A DNA stretch of 64,000 bases. It comes from Anthoceros angustus. Taxonomy: Eukaryota > Streptophyta > Anthocerotopsida > Anthocerotales > Anthocerotaceae. The stretch is from positions 992,001 to 1,056,000 of the forward strand of contig MU008160.1 of NCBI GenBank assembly GCA_010909165.1. Reading direction: 5' to 3'. Below, piece by piece: positions 58,218 through 64,000 of this stretch; the first letter of the stretch is position 1; every line of letters begins with the position of its first letter. The notes beneath the pieces are model-generated. The model was not told where the DNA came from and ran no database searches. It saw only the letters and a list, made by a program, of their open reading frames with translations. The translations under genes and the position numbers were made by a program.

Positions 58218-58690
58218 TTGAAGATTATTTGTCTTGTTTTAATTTTACCTTTACATTCGTCCAGACAAATTTACCGCAATTTATGTAGTTATCATATTTC
58301 AGTCCCATGACGGAAATCATTCTTAGTGGACTTAAATGAAATTTCTTCTTCTTCTATAGCCATCCCCAAGCATTGCGGAATCCACAATTTGGCGGGCGAA
58401 CCTGGTCATTACTTTTTGAATTCGTGGACGTATTGTAGTGGAATCTATTAATTGCATAAAGTGTTAAACACAAAAAACAAAATTATTTTCTTTTTTCTTA
58501 AATACTAAATATATTTTTAATTGGGAGAAGCAAATTTCAAACCTATCCAGAAAACCTTAATGGGACTTAGCATTCCAACTAAGTGGACTATAATATATTC
58601 TTCTTCTTCTTGCAATGGACTTAAGATTGAAACCAGAATAAATACATTACACACCTTCAAAGATGCATCAATCAATACTAAAACCTTTGT

Positions 58691-58921
58691 TCATTTTCCA
58701 CTCCAAGTCTTGGACCAGTGAGAAGCCCATTTCAGGCCAATGTGGAAAGCTTCTTCGGCTTGTAGAAATATCAGATCCGTGGCTTGTAGAAATATCAGAT
58801 CCGTGGAACTGTGGCAGTCACTGCACATCCGTAGATTCTTTGTCACCAGGAGAGGTGTGCCACTCAGGGTGTTGAAGAGACCATACTCCAGAGCTAGCTT
58901 CTCAGCATGACCGCAAAGCAT
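58691..58921 (-). pseudogene. PPR DYW-domain fragment, copy 1
   Basis: The minus strand reads LCGHAEKLALEYGLFNTLSG, TPLLVTKNLRMCSDCHSSTD, LIFLQATDLIFLQA. HxE and CxxCH are the zinc-binding and catalytic signature of the DYW cytidine deaminase used in organelle RNA editing. The usual remainder up to D-Y-W is missing; after CSDCH-SSTDLI a 24-base duplication (GTAGAAATATCAGATCCGTG) leads into non-family sequence. It abuts, on the opposite strand, a 5'-nucleotidase exon. Confidence 0.75.
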
Positions 58922-59426
58922 TAATACCTTGTTTTCTTTAGCAGAAGCCTACCTCTTTGCACAGCTAGTTGAGCTGAAAGATGCCTCCCAGAAAAGATGC
59001 AATCTACCTCAGAGTATACACTCATTTTCCCATTTACTTGTACTGTTAACACTACTGTCACCTGTGATCCCCTGTCACCCTCCATCGTCTGACACTCTCG
59101 TTGTGCTCACAGAGTCCTGTGCATTCATGGCGTAGTGGGAGGCTCCAAGTAAGTTGCCTCTTGTTGCCAGGTTTCCTCCAGCCAAACAAGCACCATTGCA
59201 TGTACTTCAGAGATATGGACAGCGTACTTTAAACGTTTTCAGTTGCATCTTCTTGTTCAGATGGTAAAGGATAGGCCTTCTTGAATAACCGTTTACTCCT
59301 CTGTTGCCTGTTTGTTGTGGTTGTGTAGCTTTGCTCAGATATACAAGGATGTCAGGGCAGCAGTTGATCTGTGTCATCGTGATGGCACTTTGAAGCTGGC
59401 TGTTGCGTCTAATTCTGGCGAGCAAG
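58918..59426 (+). pseudogene. HAD-type 5'-nucleotidase exons a-b, copy 1
   Basis: Exon a (about 58918-59013) reads INTLFSLAEAYLFAQLVELK, DAS before a GTATAC donor. Exon b (59329-59426) reads FAQIYKDVRAAVDLCHRDGT, LKLAVASNSGEQ. These match consecutive blocks of plant IMP-GMP-specific-like HAD 5'-nucleotidases. Exon a has lost one C in CCCC, shifting the frame. A third exon begins at about 59602 (FPMLK) but is cut after ATGCTGAAAA, where the LINE-like block copy 2 starts. Confidence 0.7.
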
Positions 59427-59604
59427 CAAGTAGATCACCTTAACCTATGTTTGGCAAAGCTTTTTGGCATCTCTGGACTGTCTTGGCATCTCTGGACTGT
59501 CTCTGTCGAAGACATGGTACAACATGTTAGAGGTAGCTTGGTGGGGCCAGTAACTAGATTGAAATTTGTGTGGTGGGTATATCCATGAAGATCTTCATTT
59601 AGTT

Positions 59605-60630
59605 CCCATGCTGAAAATAACAAAGCAACAGAGCAGAAAAGGATATAGAAATATATCTCCATTTCTTTGTTCTTCCAGGGGAGATGAGAAGACAAAACCT
59701 AAAAAATCTAATGCGCTGTAGGTTGTAGGAGAAAGTGCTTTGCGTTTTATTTTAAAAACAAATTTTTTTAAAGCATTTTGAAGAACACATACCTATACAA
59801 GACGGCGGACCGTGCTCGCCGTGCTTTGAACTTGAGAATTTCTGGTCTTGGTAATGACATTGTTGCACCACTTGTGGCTACAAAGGAGTTTCTCAAAAGG
59901 CTAGAGGTCGATGTGGTCGCTCTCGAGCCTTTTTGGAAAGGATCACGGTAGGGAGCATATTGATTATGACTTTTCACTCTATGGATGATCGCCTCCGTGT
60001 TATGAAGGCTAGGTCTATGCAATGGACAACTCGGTTATATATCAATGAGGATCTTACACCATTGCAATGGAAGACTAAGAAGGAGAACTTACTGGCTTTA
60101 GCACTCGTCGCAGTCAAGTAGCTTTGTTTCGTGGGGATGAATTGGTGGTGTTTGGCCCTCGTTCATGCAATTTCATTGACACTGTTGATTGATTGAAGAT
60201 TATTTGTCTTGTTTTAATTTTACCTTTACATTCGTCCAGACAAATTTACCGCAATTTATGTAGTTATCATATTTCAGTCCCATGACGGAAATCCGTCCTT
60301 AGTGGACTTAAATGAAATTCGTCTTCTTCTTCTATAGCCATCCCCCAAACAGACTGCGCCGGAATCCACAATTTGGCGGGCGAACCTGGTCATTACTTTT
60401 TGAATTCGTGGACGTATTGTAGTGGAATCTATTAATTGCATAAAGTGTTAAACACAAAAAACAAAATTATTTTCTTTTTTCTTAAATACTAAATATATTT
60501 TTAATTGGGAGAAGCAAATTTCAAACCTATCCAGAAAACCTTAATGGGACTTAGCATTCCAACTAAGTGGACTATAATATATTCTTCTTCTTCTTGCAAT
60601 GGACTTAAGATTGAAACCAGAATAAATACA
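59605..60630 (+). mobile_element. LINE ORF1-like block, copy 2 (broken)
   Basis: Repeats 57617-58640 with high identity (LNLRISGLGNDIVAPLVATK, SMDDRLRVMKARSMQW, INEDLTPLQWKTKKENLL). Small indels at about 59915, 59935 and 60105 destroy the frame that is open in copy 1. The junction with exon c of the 5'-nucleotidase lies in shared bases GCTGAAAA. Confidence 0.8.
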
Positions 60631-60674
60631 TTACACACCTTCAAAGATGCATCAATCAATACTAAAACCTTTGT

Positions 60675-60905
60675 TCATTTTCCACTCCAAGTCTTGGACC
60701 AGTGAGAAGCCCATTTCAGGCCAATGTGGAAAGCTTCTTCGGCTTGTAGAAATATCAGATCCGTGGCTTGTAGAAATATCAGATCCGTGGAACTGTGGCA
60801 GTCACTGCACATCCGTAGATTCTTTGTCACCAGGAGAGGTGTGCCACTCAGGGTGTTGAAGAGACCATACTCCAGAGCTAGCTTCTCAGCATGACCGCAA
60901 AGCAT
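60675..60905 (-). pseudogene. PPR DYW-domain fragment, copy 2
   Basis: Same protein reading as copy 1 (GHAEKLALEYGLFNTLSG, CSDCH). It is embedded in the second copy of the LINE-like plus nucleotidase block. Confidence 0.75.
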
Positions 60906-60997
60906 TAATACCTTGTTTTCTTTAGCAGAAGCCTACCTCTTTGCACAGCTAGTTGAGCTGAAAGATGCCTCCCAGAAAAGATGCAATCTACCTCAGA
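60902..60997 (+). pseudogene. 5'-nucleotidase exon a, copy 2
   Basis: Reads INTLFSLAEAYLFAQLVELK with the same one-base loss as copy 1. No exon b follows before the next block begins at about 61270. Confidence 0.65.
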
Positions 60998-61321
60998 GTA
61001 TACACTCATTTTCCCATTTACTTGTACTGTTAACACTACTGTCACCCGTGATCCCCTGTCACCCTCCATCGTCTGACACTCTCGTTGTGCTCACAGAGTC
61101 CTGTGCATTCATGGCGTTGTGGGAGGTTCCAAGTAAGTTGCCTCTTGTTGCCAGGTTTCCTCCAGCCAAACAAGCACCATTGCATGTACTTCAGAGATAT
61201 GGACAGCGTACTTTAAACGTTTTCAGTTGCATCTTCTTGTTCAGATGGTAAAGGATAGGCCTTCTTGAATAAATACATTACACACCTTCAAAGATGCATC
61301 AATCAATACTAAAACCTTTGT

Positions 61322-61552
61322 TCATTTTCCACTCCAAGTCTTGGACCAGTGAGAAGCCCATTTCAGGCCAATGTGGAAAGCTTCTTCGGCTTGTAGAAAT
61401 ATCAGATCCGTGGCTTGTAGAAATATCAGATCCGTGGAACTGTGGCAGTCACTGCACATCCGTAGATTCTTTGTCACCAGGAGAGGTGTGCCACTCGGGG
61501 TGTTGAAGAGACCATACTCCAGAGCTAGCTTCTCAGCATGACCGCAAAGCAT
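61322..61552 (-). pseudogene. PPR DYW-domain fragment, copy 3
   Basis: As copy 1, with one residue change (FNTPSG for FNTLSG), which is nearer the usual DYW consensus. Confidence 0.75.
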
Positions 61553-62289
61553 TAATACCTTGTTTTCTTTAGCAGAAGCCTACCTCTTTGCACAGCTAGT
61601 TGAGCTGAAAGATGCCTCCCCAGAAAAGATGCAATCTACCTCAGAGTATACACTCATTTTCCCATTTACTTGTACTGTTAACACTACTGTCACCCGTGAT
61701 CCCCTGTCACCCCTCCATCGTCTGACACTCTCGTTGTGCTCACAGAGTCCTGTGCATTCATGGCGTAGTGGGAGGCTCCAAGTAAGTTGCCTCTTGTTGC
61801 CAGGTTTCCTCCAGCCAAACAAGCACCATTGCATGTACTTCAGAGATATGGACAGCGTACTTTAAACGTTTTCAGTTGCATCTTCTTGTTCAGATGGTAA
61901 AGGATAGGCCTTCTTGAATAACCGTTTACTCTGTTGCCTGTTTGTTGTGGTTGTGTAGCTTTGCTCAGATATACAAGGATGTCAGGGCAGCAGTTGATCT
62001 GTGTCATCGTGATGGCACTTTGAAGCTGGCTGTTGCGTCTAATTCCTGGCGAGCAAGCAAGTAGATCACCTTAACCTATGTTTGGCAAAGCTTTTGGCAT
62101 CTCTGGACTGTCTTGGCATCTCTGGACTGTCTCTGTCGAAGACATGGTACAACATGTTAGAGGTAGCTTGGTGGGGCCAGTAACTAGATTGAAATTTGTG
62201 TGGTGGGTATATCCATGAAGATCTTCATTTAGTTCCCATGCTGAAAACGCTTAGAGACTCTGGTCGGATGACGTCCTGGTAACAAACAG
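61549..62289 (+). pseudogene. 5'-nucleotidase exons a, b, c, copy 3
   Basis: Exon a (to 61645) keeps CCCC and reads LVELKDASPEKMQSTS in frame. Joined through GTATAC...TGTGTAG to exon b (61969-about 62064) it gives S-D-F-A-Q-I-Y-K-D-V. Exon c (62233-62289, TTTAG/TTCCCATG ... AAACAG/GTGAG) reads PMLKTLRDSGR and then needs one base to read FLVTN. Exon b ends at a GC-type donor, CAA/GCAAGT. The next exon begins SLWDY at about 62419 and is interrupted after GGGATTA by the fourth block. Confidence 0.7.
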
Positions 62290-62472
62290 GTGAGTTTTAT
62301 GAAGTCTTGTTGTTTTGCTCCATGTTCTGTAGTGATTTAGGTTATTGAAACGTGTAGATCATCTACCAAGATTGCTGGTGAGGCAGACTTACACACACAG
62401 ACCTATTGGGTGTATGCAGTCTTTGGGATTACACACCTTCAAAGATGCATCAATCAATACTAAAACCTTTGT

Positions 62473-62703
62473 TCATTTTCCACTCCAAGTCTTGGACCAG
62501 TGAGAAGCCCATTTCAGGCCAATGTGGAAAGCTTCTTCGGCTTGTAGAAATATCAGATCCGTGGCTTGTAGAAATATCAGATCCGTGGAACTGTGGCAGT
62601 CACTGCACATCCGTAGATTCTTTGTCACCAGGAGAGGTGTGCCACTCAGGGTGTTGAAGAGACCATACTCCAGAGCTAGCTTCTCAGCATGACCGCAAAG
62701 CAT
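62473..62703 (-). pseudogene. PPR DYW-domain fragment, copy 4
   Basis: Identical reading to copy 1. It is inserted, with its block, inside what should be exon d of the 5'-nucleotidase. Confidence 0.75.
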
Positions 62704-64000
62704 TAATACCTTGTTTTCTTTAGCAGAAGCCTACCTCTTTGCACAGCTAGTTGAGCTGAAAGATGCCTCCCAGAAAAGATGCAATCTACCTCAGAGTATA
62801 CACTCATTTTCCCATTTACTTGTACTGTTAACACTACTGTCACCTGTGATCCCCTGTCACCCTCCATCGTCTGACACTCTCGTTGTGCTCACAGAGTCCT
62901 GTGCATTCATGGCGTAGTGGGAGGCTCCAAGTAAGTTGCCTCTTGTTGCCAGGTTTCCTCCAGCCAAACAAGCACCATTGCATGTACTTCAGAGATATGG
63001 ACAGCGTACTTTAAACGTTTTCAGTTGCATCTTCTTGTTCAGATGGTAAAGGATAGGACTTGAATAACCGTTTACTTGTCTGTTGCCTGTTTGTTGTGGT
63101 TGTGTAGCTTTGCTCAGATATACAAGGATGTCAGGGCAGCAGTTGATCTGTGTCATCGTGATGGCACTTTGAAGCTGGCTGTTGCGTCTAATTCTGGCGA
63201 GCAAGCAAGTAGATCACCTTAACCTATGTTTGGCAAAGCTTTTTGGCATCTCTGGACTGTCTTGGCATCTCTGGACTGTCTCTGTCGAAGACATGGTACA
63301 ACATGTTAGAGGTAGCTTGGTGGGGCCAGTAACTAGATTGAAATTTGTGTGGTGGGTATATCCACGAAGATCCACATTTAGTTCCCATGCTGAAAACGCT
63401 TAGAGACTCTGGTCGGATGACGTCCTGGTAACAAACAGGTGAGTTTTATGAAGTCTTGTTGTTTTGCTCCATGTTCTGTAGTGATTTAGGTTATTGAAAC
63501 GTGTAGATCATCTACCAAGATTGCTGGTGAGGCAGACTTACACACACAGACCTATTGGGTGTATGCAGTCTTTGGGATTATACACATGAGGTGATGAATT
63601 AGGTGTTCGGCAAAAGTGGCGCAAGTGTTGGTAATCCCCGAGATGACAAGTGGCTAAATTACTTCGATCTTGTGATCTCTGGCAGGTTCTAACCTCCTCA
63701 CCATATTGACATGGCTTTTACATTCCTCGGGTGAGAGTCCTTGAGGACCACCAGAACTGGTCTGATATATGCTTCTATCCTAGGAACTTGTCGATCTCAA
63801 GTTTGAATCTGACTGCCTTGCTGATTACTTATGACAATGCACATTCCAGTGCTAAACCTGCCTTCTTCATGGATGGTACTCGAGCTTCTCTTGTTGAAGT
63901 CGATATAAACACAGGAATGCTCTGAAACAGTGAGAACAGCACTCCTATGGTTATCAGGTCTGTCTATATGACGGCCCTGGATGCAGTCGCGGAGATGGTC
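62700..64000 (+). pseudogene. HAD-type 5'-nucleotidase, last copy with exons a-e, runs off the window
   Basis: These cytosolic HAD enzymes hydrolyse nucleoside monophosphates. Exon a (to about 62795, one-base loss), exon b (63108-about 63205, KDVRAAVDLCHRDGTLK), exon c (63382-63438, PMLKTLRDSGR), exon d (63569-63685, SLWDYTHEVMN, stop, VFGKSGASVGNPRDDKWLNY, FDLVISG) and exon e (63850-63957, SAKPAFF, VEVDINTGML, stop, NSENSTPMV) join in phase across GT-AG introns (VTN/SLWDY, ISG/SAKP). The L-V-T-N-S-L-W-D-Y block is the HAD motif II region. In-frame TAG (exon d) and TGA (exon e) and a one-base loss in exon c break it. The upstream exon with the catalytic Asp motif and the 3' part are outside what is visible. 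Confidence 0.75.

Larger units (their letters stand above)
57617..63060. repeat. Nested tandem duplications of LINE-like, DYW and nucleotidase segments
   Basis: Block L (LINE-like, 57617-58640) recurs at 59607-60630. Block P (DYW plus exon a, starting ACACACCTTCAAAGATGCAT) occurs at about 58650, 60633, 61280 and 62430. Junctions fall at short shared sequences: GCTGAAAA at about 59607, GAATAA at about 61267 and GGGATTA at about 62427. Order: L-P-b-L-P-P-b-c-P-b-c-d-e. Confidence 0.9.

Noticed and set aside
58929..61865. ORFs reading LLTLLSPVIPCHPPSSDTLV after exon a
   Set aside because: Read-through into the intron after a one-base loss; the donor GTATAC lies before this part.

Overview
This is a nuclear window from a land plant. 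It carries a chloroplast-division dynamin (DRP5B/ARC5 type), a RIN4/NOI immune-regulator gene, PLS-class pentatricopeptide-repeat (PPR) genes, an L-type lectin receptor kinase and plant LTR retrotransposons. LRR-Roc-COR (ROCO/TORNADO1-like) genes, the PPR sequence style and short introns of about 80-120 bp suggest a seed-free plant (fern, lycophyte or bryophyte). That placement is inference; I cannot name the species. Single ambiguous bases lie at 11283 and 30155. No tRNA, rRNA or CRISPR array was seen.  Layout: 0.2-4.0 kb holds a frameshifted PLS-class PPR gene ending in an E-type domain. 4.0-6.1 kb holds small tandem repeats and a second PPR E-domain scrap. 6.1-8.2 kb (minus strand) is a nearly complete L-type lectin receptor kinase with two frameshifts. 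8.2-12.4 kb is repeats, a transposase-like ORF and a retroelement-like repeat. 13.0-15.8 kb is a broken ROCO copy with a 558-bp insertion. 16.9-18.2 kb is an SLX1-type GIY-YIG endonuclease. 19.9-22.7 kb is a roughly 1.08-kb tandem duplication that joins a delta-COP C-terminal fragment to ABC1K (UbiB-like) kinase exons. 23.4-27.6 kb is a second, fuller ROCO copy. 28-31.2 kb is retroelement debris (gypsy integrase, LINE ORF2 end). 31.8-40 kb is the intact core: DRP5B, a small membrane protein, and two genes sharing a C-terminal K-W-Y-H-x-F-C motif (a short NOI-like protein and a two-NOI-domain RIN4-like protein). 42.0-45.9 kb is a Tigger-like transposase remnant abutting a Copia element whose leader/gag region is internally repeated four times. 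45.9-53 kb is further repeat debris and unassigned sequence. 53.7-54.6 kb (minus) is an intact ORF of unknown function. 57.3-64.0 kb is nested tandem duplication of exons of a HAD-type (IMP-GMP-specific-like) 5'-nucleotidase gene, interleaved with four copies of a PPR DYW-domain fragment and two copies of a LINE ORF1-like ORF; that gene runs off the window.  The genes do not form an operon-like pathway. The clearest functional grouping is the NOI/RIN4 pair. The clearest structural theme is exon-scale tandem duplication of gene pieces. Differences between repeat copies, and several frameshifts, cluster at CAG/CTG and CG motifs. Some apparent pseudogenes may therefore be sequencing or assembly error in methylated DNA rather than true decay. 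I found no convincing wholly new biological system; the best leads are listed as findings.
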